DNA of 64,000 bases from Sphingopyxis sp. DBS4 (lineage in GTDB: Bacteria > Pseudomonadota > Alphaproteobacteria > Sphingomonadales > Sphingomonadaceae): assembly GCF_024628865.1 (NCBI RefSeq), contig NZ_CP102386.1, positions 124,001 to 188,000 of the forward strand. The letters are read 5' to 3'. Shown here one piece after another: positions 35,366 through 43,989 of the stretch. The notes under the pieces were generated by a model that worked only from the letters and a program-made list of their open reading frames with translations, was not told the origin of the DNA and made no database searches. The translations under genes and the position numbers were made by a program. Every line of letters begins with the position of its first letter. Positions within the stretch are counted from its first letter, which is position 1.

Positions 35366-36126
35366 GATCAGGCGCTCTTGTCCGCCTGCCGGCGCTTATC
35401 CTTGCCGGGCTTCCTGTGGCGGCCGCGGCCGAACCCACCGATCTTGTCATTCGCGTCATCAGCGAGGGTGGAAAGTTCGTTGGCACGTCGATGGGCGGAG
35501 CCGAGATCATCGTGCGGGATGTGCGCAGCGGAGAGGTGCTGGTGCACGGCCGCACGGCGGGATCGACCGGCGACACCGCCCGGATCATGAAAGGCGGCCC
35601 GCGCGGGACACCGCTTGCCGATGAAACAGCCGCCGCTTTCAGGACGACGATCGACATCGACGAACCGAGGCTGGTTGAGGTCGAAGCCTATGGCCCGCTC
35701 GCGCAGCCGCAGGCGGCGGTGCGCGTCACCTCGCAGCGATGGGTCTTGCCGGGGCGCGGCGCGACGCAGGGCGATGGCTGGTTGCTCGAGCTGCCGGGCC
35801 TCGTGGTTGATCTTGTCGAGCCGGCTGCGCACCAGCGCGGCACTGCAGGGGCCGCCATTCGGCTTGCGGCCAATGTCGCCTTGATGTGCGGTTGCCCGAT
35901 CGAGCCCGGCGGTATCTGGGATGCGGCGCGCTACGATGTCAGGGCCAGCGCGAAGCGCGATGGTCAGCCCGCCGGCGAGGTCAGCCTGTCCTATGGCGGT
36001 CGCACCGGCTATTTCACCGGCACTTTGCCGGTCGACAAGGCCGGGGCGCATGTCATCACCGTGACGGCCGTCGATACAAAGACGGGTGCGACCGGCGTCG
36101 ACGCCTCCAGCATCCTCATCCCCTGA
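35362..36126 (+). CDS. Secreted protein of unknown function
   Basis: 254 residues with an N-terminal signal peptide (MRSGALVRLPALILAGLPVAAAAEP, cut after about residue 23). The rest is beta-rich. LMCGCPIEPGG near residue 175 is the only cysteine pair and could bind metal or heme. The C-terminal half (GEVSLSYGGRTGYFTG, AGAHVITVTAVDT) reads like an immunoglobulin-like domain. I do not recognise a named family. It is translationally coupled to the heme lipoprotein gene and is the last gene of the rightward operon that starts with the rhodanese. Confidence 0.8.
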   Translation: MRSGALVRLPALILAGLPVAAAAEPTDLVIRVISEGGKFVGTSMGGAEIIVRDVRSGEVLVHGRTAGSTGDTARIMKGGPRGTPLADETAAAFRTTIDIDEPRLVEVEAYGPLAQPQAAVRVTSQRWVLPGRGATQGDGWLLELPGLVVDLVEPAAHQRGTAGAAIRLAANVALMCGCPIEPGGIWDAARYDVRASAKRDGQPAGEVSLSYGGRTGYFTGTLPVDKAGAHVITVTAVDTKTGATGVDASSILIP

Positions 36127-36171
36127 TCGCGCGGTCCGGCGTCAGCAACCGGCAGTCAGCGAGGAGCTATT

Positions 36172-36597
36172 TCACCCGCGCCCACGACCACCGCCGCGCT
36201 CGCGTTCGAGGCATCGCCTGAAGGCGGGTAGGTGACGTTCGCGCGAGGCGGCTTGCAGATTTTCCATCACCTGGCGCGCCGCCGGATCGTCGATCATCGG
36301 AATCAGCCGGTCATAAAGGGCGATGTTCTCGATCTCGCCCTGGACCGCGCTTTCGCAGGCCTGTGCGAGCGCGGCTGGCGCCGTCACTTTCCCGGCCCAC
36401 GGGTTGGGCGGCACATCAATTCCCAATCGTGCGAGCTGGCGTTCGAGCGCCGCAGCGTGACGCTGTTCGGCCTCGATGATGTTGGAGAAGGGCCGGACCG
36501 GGCCGAACCTGTCGATCACCGCCGCATAGGTCGCCTCAGCCTTGCGCTCATCGTCGAGCGCATCGAGCAGGATCTTCGTCAGCTCTGCCGTGGCCAT
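36172..36597 (-). CDS. Ferritin-like four-helix protein
   Basis: 141 residues from the ATG at 36597, after AAGGAGAAGACC. The helices carry the acidic and histidine residues of a diiron site: DDERKAEATYAAV, EAEQRHAAALERQL (EXXH), GEIENIALYDRL and SRERHLPAFRR (EXXH-like). Length and pattern agree with the small ferritin-like (DUF2202-type) family. Iron storage or peroxide handling is likely. It lies 22 bases after the TlpA-like gene and may be the last gene of the leftward cyd operon. Confidence 0.75.
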   Translation of the reverse strand: MATAELTKILLDALDDERKAEATYAAVIDRFGPVRPFSNIIEAEQRHAAALERQLARLGIDVPPNPWAGKVTAPAALAQACESAVQGEIENIALYDRLIPMIDDPAARQVMENLQAASRERHLPAFRRCLERERGGGRGRG

Positions 36598-36619
36598 GGT
36601 CTTCTCCTTGATCAAAATT

Positions 36620-37408
36620 CTATTCCAGACCCCGTAATCCCGCGAGTAGGGCGGCACGCGAGATCTCGCCGACATGCAGCACGCGGATGACGCCCTTGCT
36701 ATCAACGAACAGCGTGGCGGGGAGACCCGCAGATCCGATCGCCGCCGCCGCGTTCTGGTTTGGGTCCAGATGGACGTCTGTCGATCCAAGGTGCTTGCCG
36801 TCCAGCCATGCGCGCACCTTCGCCGCGTCCTCGCCCTGGTTGACAAGCAGGATCGGCACGGGCGAGCGCGCCGCTTCTGTAACCATCATCGGCATTTCAC
36901 GCTGGCACGGCGGACACCACGTCGCCCAGAGATTGATGACAAACGGCTTGCCCATGCGATCGTCGAGGGAGCTTGTTCCGCCATCGAGCGACTGGAGAAC
37001 GACGCCTTGCGGCAGAGGTCGCTGCGCCGAGGCAAGGAACAATGCGGTGGCAGCGAGGGCAGCCCCGGCGCAGCCCATGAACGCAAGTCCCAGAGGCGGC
37101 AGCGCCCGCGATCGTCGTAACGATATGACCAGCACGATCGCGGCGGACACAAGGCCGATCAGTGGCGAGAAACCTCCTTGCCAGACGTAGAGGATGCTCA
37201 GGGGTTCGACCGCGAAAGCGGGCCAGTTCTGTGCTACGAAGCCCAGGCGCGCCGCGACGAGGCCGACGAGCAGCGCGCGCCATGCGGCCTTATCGCTGTC
37301 CGGGCCATGGCGACGGCCGATCCAGTTCGCCGTCGCCATGAAGACGACGATCCCAAGGACCGCGAACAGCCGCTCCAACGCAAGCGCCAGGGGACCGACG
37401 CTAATCAC
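36620..37408 (-). CDS. Membrane-anchored TlpA-like thiol:disulfide reductase
   Basis: 262 residues in two parts. Residues 1-130 contain four hydrophobic segments reminiscent of prolipoprotein diacylglyceryl transferase-like membrane domains. Residues 135-262 are a thioredoxin fold of the TlpA/ResA kind with WCPPC at 164-168 and the cis-proline region GLPATLFVDSKG. It probably keeps periplasmic thiols reduced, for example for cytochrome maturation or the CydDC-exported pool. It sits directly downstream of cydX, 11 bases away. Confidence 0.88.
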   Translation of the reverse strand: MISVGPLALALERLFAVLGIVVFMATANWIGRRHGPDSDKAAWRALLVGLVAARLGFVAQNWPAFAVEPLSILYVWQGGFSPLIGLVSAAIVLVISLRRSRALPPLGLAFMGCAGAALAATALFLASAQRPLPQGVVLQSLDGGTSSLDDRMGKPFVINLWATWCPPCQREMPMMVTEAARSPVPILLVNQGEDAAKVRAWLDGKHLGSTDVHLDPNQNAAAAIGSAGLPATLFVDSKGVIRVLHVGEISRAALLAGLRGLE

Positions 37409-37419
37409 CAGATCGCCCT

Positions 37420-37530
37420 TCAGGCAGCCGGGTCATCATCGGGATCAGAGTGGAACTCATGCCACATGCCGTTGAGGATGCCGAAACTGACGGCGAGGCC
37501 GACACCCAGAACCCAACTGAAATACCACAT
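37420..37530 (-). CDS. cydX: Cytochrome bd small subunit CydX
   Basis: Only 36 codons, so easily overlooked. MWYFSWVLGVGLAVSFGILNGMWHE is the hallmark of CydX/CbdX, a single transmembrane helix that sits against the heme subunit and stabilises the oxidase. It begins 14 bases after the cydB stop and has AAAGGAACG upstream. The C-terminus is acidic (HSDPDDDPAA). Order cydA-cydB-cydX is canonical. Confidence 0.93.
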   Translation of the reverse strand: MWYFSWVLGVGLAVSFGILNGMWHEFHSDPDDDPAA

Positions 37531-37544
37531 CGAAGTCGTTCCTT

Positions 37545-38693
37545 TCAGTAGAAGTCGGGGTTGGTGTCGACGTCCCGCAGCGTGATGCGGCCGAACAGCA
37601 CCTTGTAGACCCAGGCGGTATAGATGAGCACGATCGGCAGGAAGACGGCCGTCACCGCCAGCATGATGAACAGCGTCACATGGCTGGACGAGGCGTTCCA
37701 CACGGTCAGGCTGGAGGCCGGGTCGATCGAGCTGGGCAGGATGAACGGGAACATCGACAGGCCCACGGTAGCGATGATGCCCACCGCCCCGATCGACGAG
37801 CCACCGAACGCCAGCGCCTCCCGGCCCTTGCGGATACCGATCCATGCCAGCAGCGGACCCGCGAAGCCGAGAATCGGCGCGACCAGCATCCACGGATGCG
37901 CGCCGTAATTGTCGAGCCAGGCTCCCGGCGCCGCGACGGTGCCGGACAGCAGCGGGTTGGAGGGGCCGAGCGGATCAGCGCCGTGCGTCAGGCGGAAGCC
38001 ATAGCCCATGGTCGCAATCATCACGCCGCCGAGCGCGAACAGCAGGATCGACGCACCCGCCGCGATCTGGCCGAAGGTGCGGGCCCGATCGTGAACCGCG
38101 CCGCGTTCGATCTTGATCGCGAGCCAACTCGCGCCGTGCAGGACGATCATCGCGACCGAGAGCAGCCCTGCGACCAGCGAGAAAGGATGGAACAGGCCGA
38201 GCAGGCTCCCCTCATAGAAGGAGCGCAGGTCGCTATCGAGCCGGAAGGGGATGCCGGTCAGCACGTTGCCGACCGCGACACCGAATACCAGCGCTGGCAC
38301 GAAGCCGCCGATGAACAGCGCCCAATCCCAGCGGCTCCGCCATGCCGCGTCGGGCTTCTTCGAGCGATATTTGAAGCCCACGGGCCGCAGGATGAGTGCG
38401 GCGAGAACGAGGAACATCGCGAGGTAGAAGCCCGAGAAGCTGACCGCATAGACGAACGGCCAGGCCGCGAAGATCGCGCCGCCGCCGAGGATGAACCAGA
38501 CCTGGTTCCCCTCCCACGTCGCGCCGATCGAGTTGATGACGAGGCGGCGTTCGGCATCGGTCTTCGCGACGAAGGGCAGCAGCGCGGCGGTGCCGAGGTC
38601 GAAGCCGTCGGTCAGGGTGAAGCCGATCAGGAGGACACCCATCAGGAGCCACCAGATCAGCCGGAGCGTTTCATAGTCGATGGGAGGTGCCAT
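37545..38693 (-). CDS. cydB: Cytochrome bd ubiquinol oxidase subunit II
   Basis: 382 residues, usual length. MAPPIDYETLRLIWWLLMGVLLIGFTLTDGFDLGTAAL is the conserved start; GATWEGNQVWFILGGGAIFAAWP follows; the end is WVYKVLFGRIT. About eight transmembrane helices. It is the structural partner of CydA and helps form the oxidase, whose oxygen reduction at the membrane is known to be much less sensitive to sulfide than heme-copper oxidases. It follows cydA by 12 bases. Confidence 0.96.
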   Translation of the reverse strand: MAPPIDYETLRLIWWLLMGVLLIGFTLTDGFDLGTAALLPFVAKTDAERRLVINSIGATWEGNQVWFILGGGAIFAAWPFVYAVSFSGFYLAMFLVLAALILRPVGFKYRSKKPDAAWRSRWDWALFIGGFVPALVFGVAVGNVLTGIPFRLDSDLRSFYEGSLLGLFHPFSLVAGLLSVAMIVLHGASWLAIKIERGAVHDRARTFGQIAAGASILLFALGGVMIATMGYGFRLTHGADPLGPSNPLLSGTVAAPGAWLDNYGAHPWMLVAPILGFAGPLLAWIGIRKGREALAFGGSSIGAVGIIATVGLSMFPFILPSSIDPASSLTVWNASSSHVTLFIMLAVTAVFLPIVLIYTAWVYKVLFGRITLRDVDTNPDFY

Positions 38694-38705
38694 GACCTGT
38701 TCTCC

Positions 38706-40292
38706 TTATTCGGCAGGAATGGGCGCGTAGCCGTTGGGGCTCGCCGGCGTCGGCGCGGTCGCGCGATGCTCGTCAGGCCCCTTGCGGATCGCCGCCAGCA
38801 TGAGTCGCACTTCGATGACCGCAAGAGCGCCGTAGAGTAATGTGAAACCGATGATCGTTGTCCAGAGTTGCCCGACGGTCAGGCTCGATGCGGCAAGGAA
38901 TGTCGGCAAGACCCCTTCGATCGCCCAGGGCTGGCGGCCGACCTCAGCGAGAATCCAGCCAAATTCGATCGCGATCCACGGCAAGGGAATGATCCAGACC
39001 GCAGCGCGCAGGAAGGTGCGGCAAAAGCGGTTGTCGCAACCGAAGCGCCGCACCGATGCCATCCAGAACGCCGCGCCGAAGAAGGCGATGAAGAAGAAGC
39101 CGAGGCCCGCCATCACGCGGAAAACCCAGAACATGACCGGCACGTTGGGCACGGTCGACCATGCGGCCTTCTCGATCTGCTCGGGTGTCGCAGCCCGCGG
39201 ATCGGCGACGAAACGCTTAAGAAGCAGGGCGTAACCGAGATCGGCCTTGCTCCGCTCGAATTGCTCGCGCGCGGCCAGGTCGTTCTGGTTGAGCTTCAGC
39301 CGTTCCACCGCATCATAGGCCTTGATGCCATGTTCGATACGGTCCTGCGCCTTGGCCACCAGTTCGAAGATACCGGAAACTTCGCCCGTCAGGCTGCGGG
39401 TCGAGATGAGGCCGAGCACATAGGGGATCTTGACCTCGAAATAGGTCTCGCGGTCCGCGACGCTCGGAAAGCCAATGACGGCGATGCCTGCAGGTGCCGG
39501 CTCAGTGTGCCACATGGCTTCGAGCGAGGCGAGTTTCATCTTCTGGTTATCGGTAAGCGCGTAACCACTTTCGTCACCCAGCACGACGACCGACAGCGAG
39601 GAAGCAAGGCCGAAAGCGGCCGCCACGGTGAAGCTGCGTTTCGCCACCGCCGTCCACTTGCCCTTGAGCAGATACCAGGCCGAGACGCCGAGCACGAAGA
39701 CCGAGGCGCAGACATAGCCCGCGCTCACTGTATGCACGAATTTCGCCTGCGCGATCGGGTTGAACAGAACCGCCATGAAGTCGGAGACTTCCATGCGCAT
39801 CGTCGCGGGATTGAAGCGCGATCCGACCGGGTTCTGCATCCAGCCATTGGCGACCAGAATCCACAGCGCCGAGAGGTTGGAGCCGAGCGCGACCATGAAG
39901 GTGGTCAGCAGATGCCCGACCCTGGACAATTTGTCCCATCCGAAAAACATGAGACCCACGAAGGTCGCTTCGAGGAAGAAGGCCATCAACCCTTCGATGG
40001 CGAGCGGCGCCCCGAAGATGTCGCCGACATAGTGCGAATAGTAGGACCAGTTGGTGCCGAACTGGAATTCCATGGTGATCCCGGTAGCGACGCCGAGCAC
40101 AAAGTTGATGCCGAACAGCTTGCCCCAGAAGCGCGTGACGGTCCGCCATATCTCCCGGCCCGTCATCACATAGATGCTCTCCATGATGACCAGTATGAAG
40201 GAGAGGCCAAGGGTCAACGGAACGAAGAGAAAGTGGTAGAGTGCTGTCAGCGCGAATTGCAGCCGGGAGAGTTCGATCACGGCCATGTCCAT
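38706..40292 (-). CDS. cydA: Cytochrome bd ubiquinol oxidase subunit I
   Basis: 528 residues, long Q-loop (E. coli-like) class. The ATG at 40292 has GGAG seven bases upstream. LTALYHFLFVPLTLG has the heme b595 histidine (His20), VHTVSAGYV the heme b558 histidine, and PVMFWVFRVMAG its methionine partner. The Q-loop includes MKLASLEAMWHTEPAPAGIA and the GLISTRSL stretch. It oxidises ubiquinol and reduces oxygen with hemes b558, b595 and d. First gene of the leftward cydABX operon, divergent from cydDC. Confidence 0.97.
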   Translation of the reverse strand: MDMAVIELSRLQFALTALYHFLFVPLTLGLSFILVIMESIYVMTGREIWRTVTRFWGKLFGINFVLGVATGITMEFQFGTNWSYYSHYVGDIFGAPLAIEGLMAFFLEATFVGLMFFGWDKLSRVGHLLTTFMVALGSNLSALWILVANGWMQNPVGSRFNPATMRMEVSDFMAVLFNPIAQAKFVHTVSAGYVCASVFVLGVSAWYLLKGKWTAVAKRSFTVAAAFGLASSLSVVVLGDESGYALTDNQKMKLASLEAMWHTEPAPAGIAVIGFPSVADRETYFEVKIPYVLGLISTRSLTGEVSGIFELVAKAQDRIEHGIKAYDAVERLKLNQNDLAAREQFERSKADLGYALLLKRFVADPRAATPEQIEKAAWSTVPNVPVMFWVFRVMAGLGFFFIAFFGAAFWMASVRRFGCDNRFCRTFLRAAVWIIPLPWIAIEFGWILAEVGRQPWAIEGVLPTFLAASSLTVGQLWTTIIGFTLLYGALAVIEVRLMLAAIRKGPDEHRATAPTPASPNGYAPIPAE

Positions 40293-40365
40293 GGCAAGAC
40301 TCCTTGCATTCCGGCCCGGCTTTGCATGGTCGCCATGAGTCGGTTGAAAAGATTATGGTTAGCCA

Positions 40366-40375
40366 TTACGCGTAA
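40366..40375. promoter_or_regulatory. Palindrome in the cydA-cydD divergent promoter
   Basis: TTACGCGTAA within the 91-base gap between cydA and cydD, close in wording to the ATTACACGTTA found in the sqr/rhodanese promoter. Candidate shared operator half. Confidence 0.3.
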
Positions 40376-40383
40376 GCGAGTAT

Positions 40384-41964
40384 ATGAGCAACCAAATTGA
40401 TCGACCGGGCGCGGCGCTTTTCTGGACCGCGGATAGCGGCGCGGCCATTCTCATGGCTGCCGCGCTCGCTGCTGGTGTCGTGGCAGCCGCGCGGGGCGCT
40501 CCTGGAAATCTGCTGCTCGCCGTGGGGGGACTGATTGCCGCTGCCTTGCTTCGCGCCGCGATACAGATCGGTGCGACCGACGCCGGCGAAGCCGCGGCCA
40601 TGGCCGCCAAGGCGAACTGGCGAAAGCGCGTCTATCCCTGCATCCTCGTCGCGGCGCCGGGCGATCGCCGGATGCTGGGCGAAACGGTCGCCGATGCCGT
40701 CGACCGCATCGAGGACCTGGGCGGTTTCCATGCCCGCTTCCAGCCACTCCGCCGCGCAGCGGTCCTCTCTCCCCTCGTCATCGCGGTTGCCGCCACCTTC
40801 GCAAGCTGGGTCGCCGGTGCGATCATGCTGGCGACGCTCGTGCCTTTTGCCTTGGGCATGGCGCTCGCGGGCACGGCGGCCGCCCGTGCCGCCGCGCGCC
40901 AGCTTGACGCGCTCAGCCGCCTGTCGGGCCTGTTCGTCGACCGGGTGCGGGCCTTGCCGGTCATCGTCGGCTTCGGCGCGCAGGATCGCATTGGGGGGCA
41001 CCTTGCCGACGCTACCCGTGAGGTCGCGGTGCGAACGATCGACGTGCTGAAGGTCGCGTTCGTATCGAGCGCGATCATCGAATTCTTCGCGGCGCTGTCG
41101 GTGGCGCTGGTCGCGCTCTATTGCGGCTTCAATCTGCTCGGCATCCTGCCTTTCCCGGCCCCTGAGAAGCTGACCCTGGGCCAAGCCCTTTTCGTTCTCA
41201 TTCTCGCGCCCGAATTCTATCTCCCCATGCGCCGGCTTGCTGCGGCCTATCACGACAAGCAGGTTGGAGAGGCGGCCGTCGAACGCCTGGAAGCCATCGC
41301 GCCCGCTGCTCCATCGCGATCGCGGCACCCGCTCGAAGGTCCGCCCGCGCTACGCTTCAACGACGTGGTCATCGACTATGGCGAGACGGCGATTGGTCCG
41401 TTCACGCTGGACGTAGCCGCAGGCACCAGTTTCGCGCTGCGCGGGGCCACCGGAAGCGGAAAATCGAGCCTGCTTCATGCGCTGCTGGGACTGGCGCCGA
41501 TCGGCAGGGGACGGATTCTGATCGACGAGCGAGACGCGGCCGACGTCGAGCTTCCCGGCCATATAGGCTGGGCGGGGCAATCGGTCGCGTTCATCCCCGG
41601 AACGCTCGCCGACAATATCCGCCTTGCACGCCCGGAGGCTGGTGACGCCGAGGTTGAAGCAGCCGCACGTTCTGCCGGCCTTGGACCGATGATCGCGGCG
41701 CGCGGGGAAGGCTTGGGGCTACCGCTCGACCATCGCGGTTCGGGCCTGTCGGGCGGCGAACGCCGCCGCGTTGGCATTGCGCGCGTGCTGCTGAAGGACG
41801 CGCCGCTCTGGCTGCTCGATGAGCCGACGGCGGATCTCGATGCAAGGTCAGCGGCTGACATCGCCCGGATATTGGCGTCGGCCGCGAAGGGGCGCACAGT
41901 CTTCATGGTGACGCACAGTACCGAGCTGGCTGCGATTGCCGACAACGAAATGATGCTGGCATGA
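40384..41964 (+). CDS. cydD: Thiol reductant ABC exporter subunit CydD
   Basis: 526 residues, permease and ATPase in one chain. Six transmembrane helices occupy about 1-280. The ATPase has Walker A GATGSGKSS, the signature LSGGERRRVGIARVLL and Walker B PLWLLDEPTADLD. CydDC exports cysteine and glutathione to the periplasm and is needed to assemble cytochrome bd. The gene is divergent from cydA and overlaps cydC by four bases. It is slightly shorter than E. coli CydD (588). Confidence 0.92.
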   Translation: MSNQIDRPGAALFWTADSGAAILMAAALAAGVVAAARGAPGNLLLAVGGLIAAALLRAAIQIGATDAGEAAAMAAKANWRKRVYPCILVAAPGDRRMLGETVADAVDRIEDLGGFHARFQPLRRAAVLSPLVIAVAATFASWVAGAIMLATLVPFALGMALAGTAAARAAARQLDALSRLSGLFVDRVRALPVIVGFGAQDRIGGHLADATREVAVRTIDVLKVAFVSSAIIEFFAALSVALVALYCGFNLLGILPFPAPEKLTLGQALFVLILAPEFYLPMRRLAAAYHDKQVGEAAVERLEAIAPAAPSRSRHPLEGPPALRFNDVVIDYGETAIGPFTLDVAAGTSFALRGATGSGKSSLLHALLGLAPIGRGRILIDERDAADVELPGHIGWAGQSVAFIPGTLADNIRLARPEAGDAEVEAAARSAGLGPMIAARGEGLGLPLDHRGSGLSGGERRRVGIARVLLKDAPLWLLDEPTADLDARSAADIARILASAAKGRTVFMVTHSTELAAIADNEMMLA

Positions 41965-43571
41965 GCCGCGCAGACATGGACCGGCTGCTGCGCGAAGCCA
42001 TCGGCCCTGAACGCCGCGCTTTCCGTATCGCGGGGGCGCTCGCTGCTGCCGCGACGATCGCTGCGGTCCTTCTGCTGGGCCTGTCGGGATGGTTCATCAC
42101 CGGTGCGGCGCTCGCCGGCCTTGGCGGTGTGCTGGCCGCGCAGGGCTTCAACTATCTCCTGCCGAGCGCGATGATCCGGCTGCTCGCGATCATAAGGACG
42201 ACGGCGCGCTATGGGGAGCGGCTCTATGGTCATCGCGCGGCCTTGATGGCGCTCGCGATAGTCCGCGCGCGCCTGTTCGACCGCATCCTGTCGGTTCGCG
42301 ACGTGCGGGCCGTATCGGCGGGCGATACCGTGACCCGGCTCGTTCAGGACATCGGTGCGCTCGAAGACAGCCTGGTTCGCAAGCCGGCGCTCCCCGCCGC
42401 CCTTGCCGGTGCGGTGATCGGCCTTGCCCTTGTAGGGCTCGCAAGCCCTTGGGCCAGCCTTGCCTTGCTGGTGCTCCTCGCTGGCCTCGCCGCGTGGGCG
42501 CACCTGGCGGCTCCCCGAATGCTCGCGATCGCCGCGACCGACAACGCGGTGGCGCTGGCGCGACTGAAGGCGAGCATGATCGACTATACGTCGGCTTCGC
42601 CTGAAATCCTGGCCTATGATCTGGCCCCCGCGATCGAGCGAAGCCTGGCGATCGAGACGGCCGAACTGGACAGCGCGCGTCGCCGTTTCGCACGCGGGGA
42701 AGCGATCATCGACGCGGGGCTAACCCTTGGCGGGGGTCTCGCGATGGGTGCTGTCCTCGCGATCTCCAACGCTCCCTTGCCCATGACGGTGCTGGCCGTG
42801 CTGGCGGCCGCGGGTGCGATCGAGGCCATGTCCGGCTATGTGCGCGGTGTATCGCGGGGCGCGCTCGTCATGGCCGCCTTCGCGCGTTTGGACGACATGG
42901 CGGGCCGACATCCGATGCCTGCCCTGGCAGGAATCTCGTTTGGGCCGGTCGGGCGGACCATCGCTCTGGATCGCGATGGCGTGCATGTCCGGCTCGAGGC
43001 TGGCGAGCGCTTGGGGATTGCGGGGCAATCCGGCAGCGGCAAGACCAGCCTTCTCGAAACGCTCGCCGGGATTCGGCCTGCTGATTCCGATTGCGGCATT
43101 CGCCTCGACGGCCAGCCCCTTTGCGCGCTGCCGCCCGAAGCGGTGCGGGCGGCGTTCGCGCTATCGCCGCAGGATGCCCAGCTCTTGTCGGGAACGGTTC
43201 GCGACAATCTGCGTGTGGCGCGCCCCGGCCTCAGCGACGATCAGCTTTGGGCGGCGTTGGAAGTGGCCTGCCTCGCGATCGACGTGCGCGCGATGCCGCA
43301 TGGGCTGGATCACTGGGTCGGCGATGGCGGCGCGCGTTTGTCGGGCGGGCAATGCAAGCGGCTGTCGATCGCCCGCGCCGTTCTCGCAGGCAAGCCCTGG
43401 CTGTTGCTCGATGAGCCGAGCGAAGGGCTCGATATTGTGACGGAAACGCGGCTTGCACGCCGGCTCGACACCTGGCTGCGTGAGACGGGAACCGGCCTTG
43501 TCGTCGTGAGCCACAGGCGGGCATTGCTGGCGCTTGGAGGCGAAGGCCGCATCATCGAACTTCGCGCGTGA
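41961..43571 (+). CDS. cydC: Thiol reductant ABC exporter subunit CydC
   Basis: 536 residues. N-terminal transmembrane domain (AAAATIAAVLLLGLSGWFITGAALAGL is typical of CydC) and ATPase domain with Walker A GQSGSGKTS, signature LSGGQCKRLSIARAVL and Walker B PWLLLDEPSEGLD. It forms the heterodimeric exporter with CydD. The cysteine inside the ABC signature (GGQCKR) in place of the usual R/Q is a small oddity. Confidence 0.93.
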   Translation: MSRADMDRLLREAIGPERRAFRIAGALAAAATIAAVLLLGLSGWFITGAALAGLGGVLAAQGFNYLLPSAMIRLLAIIRTTARYGERLYGHRAALMALAIVRARLFDRILSVRDVRAVSAGDTVTRLVQDIGALEDSLVRKPALPAALAGAVIGLALVGLASPWASLALLVLLAGLAAWAHLAAPRMLAIAATDNAVALARLKASMIDYTSASPEILAYDLAPAIERSLAIETAELDSARRRFARGEAIIDAGLTLGGGLAMGAVLAISNAPLPMTVLAVLAAAGAIEAMSGYVRGVSRGALVMAAFARLDDMAGRHPMPALAGISFGPVGRTIALDRDGVHVRLEAGERLGIAGQSGSGKTSLLETLAGIRPADSDCGIRLDGQPLCALPPEAVRAAFALSPQDAQLLSGTVRDNLRVARPGLSDDQLWAALEVACLAIDVRAMPHGLDHWVGDGGARLSGGQCKRLSIARAVLAGKPWLLLDEPSEGLDIVTETRLARRLDTWLRETGTGLVVVSHRRALLALGGEGRIIELRA

Positions 43572-43614
43572 CGACGCGGGCGTGCTTATCATCGAAGCGT
43601 CGTCAAAGGCGCGA

Positions 43615-43989
43615 TCACAAGATCCTGGCGAAGGTCGCGGCCGATCCCCGTGCGCGCGCATGCGTGTTCCTGGTTCCAGGTGGCGTTGCTTGAGACGAAA
43701 TGCCCGACAGAGCGCAGAGCAGCGTCGCGGTGCTTTTCAGGGTCTCCGGCGCCAGGCTGTAGAAGACGAGCTTGGCTTCGCGGCGCGTCTGCACCAGCTC
43801 GGCCTTGCGCAGGATGCCAAGCTGCTGCGACAGCCCCGGTTGGCCGATGCCGGTCATGGCTTCGAGTTCACCGACCGATTTCTCGCCATTCTCGAGCAGC
43901 GTCCGCATGAGCTTCAGCCGCACCTCATGCGCGAGCGCCTTGAGAATGTCGGTGATCGCATCGAGTTCGGTGTCGGTGAAGGTCGTCAC
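43615..43989 (-). CDS. ArsR-family transcriptional regulator
   Basis: 124 residues with a GTG start at 43989 that overlaps the stop of the upstream peroxiredoxin gene. Winged-helix core: ILKALAHEVRLKLMRTLLENGEKSVGELEAMTGIGQPGLSQQLGILRKAELVQTRREAKLVFYSL. Only one cysteine (LLCALSG, near 92) follows the core, so it lacks the second-helix cysteine of the other sensor at 34411. It may respond to a different signal. The C-terminus is basic and likely disordered. It ends 43 bases from the cydC stop, converging with it. Confidence 0.9.
   Translation of the reverse strand: MTTFTDTELDAITDILKALAHEVRLKLMRTLLENGEKSVGELEAMTGIGQPGLSQQLGILRKAELVQTRREAKLVFYSLAPETLKSTATLLCALSGISSQATPPGTRNTHARARGSAATFARIL

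Noticed and set aside
37680..40400. Long forward frames opposite cydB and cydA
   Set aside because: They are very rich in R, D, E and H, typical of antisense of membrane protein genes; cydAB are certain on the reverse strand.
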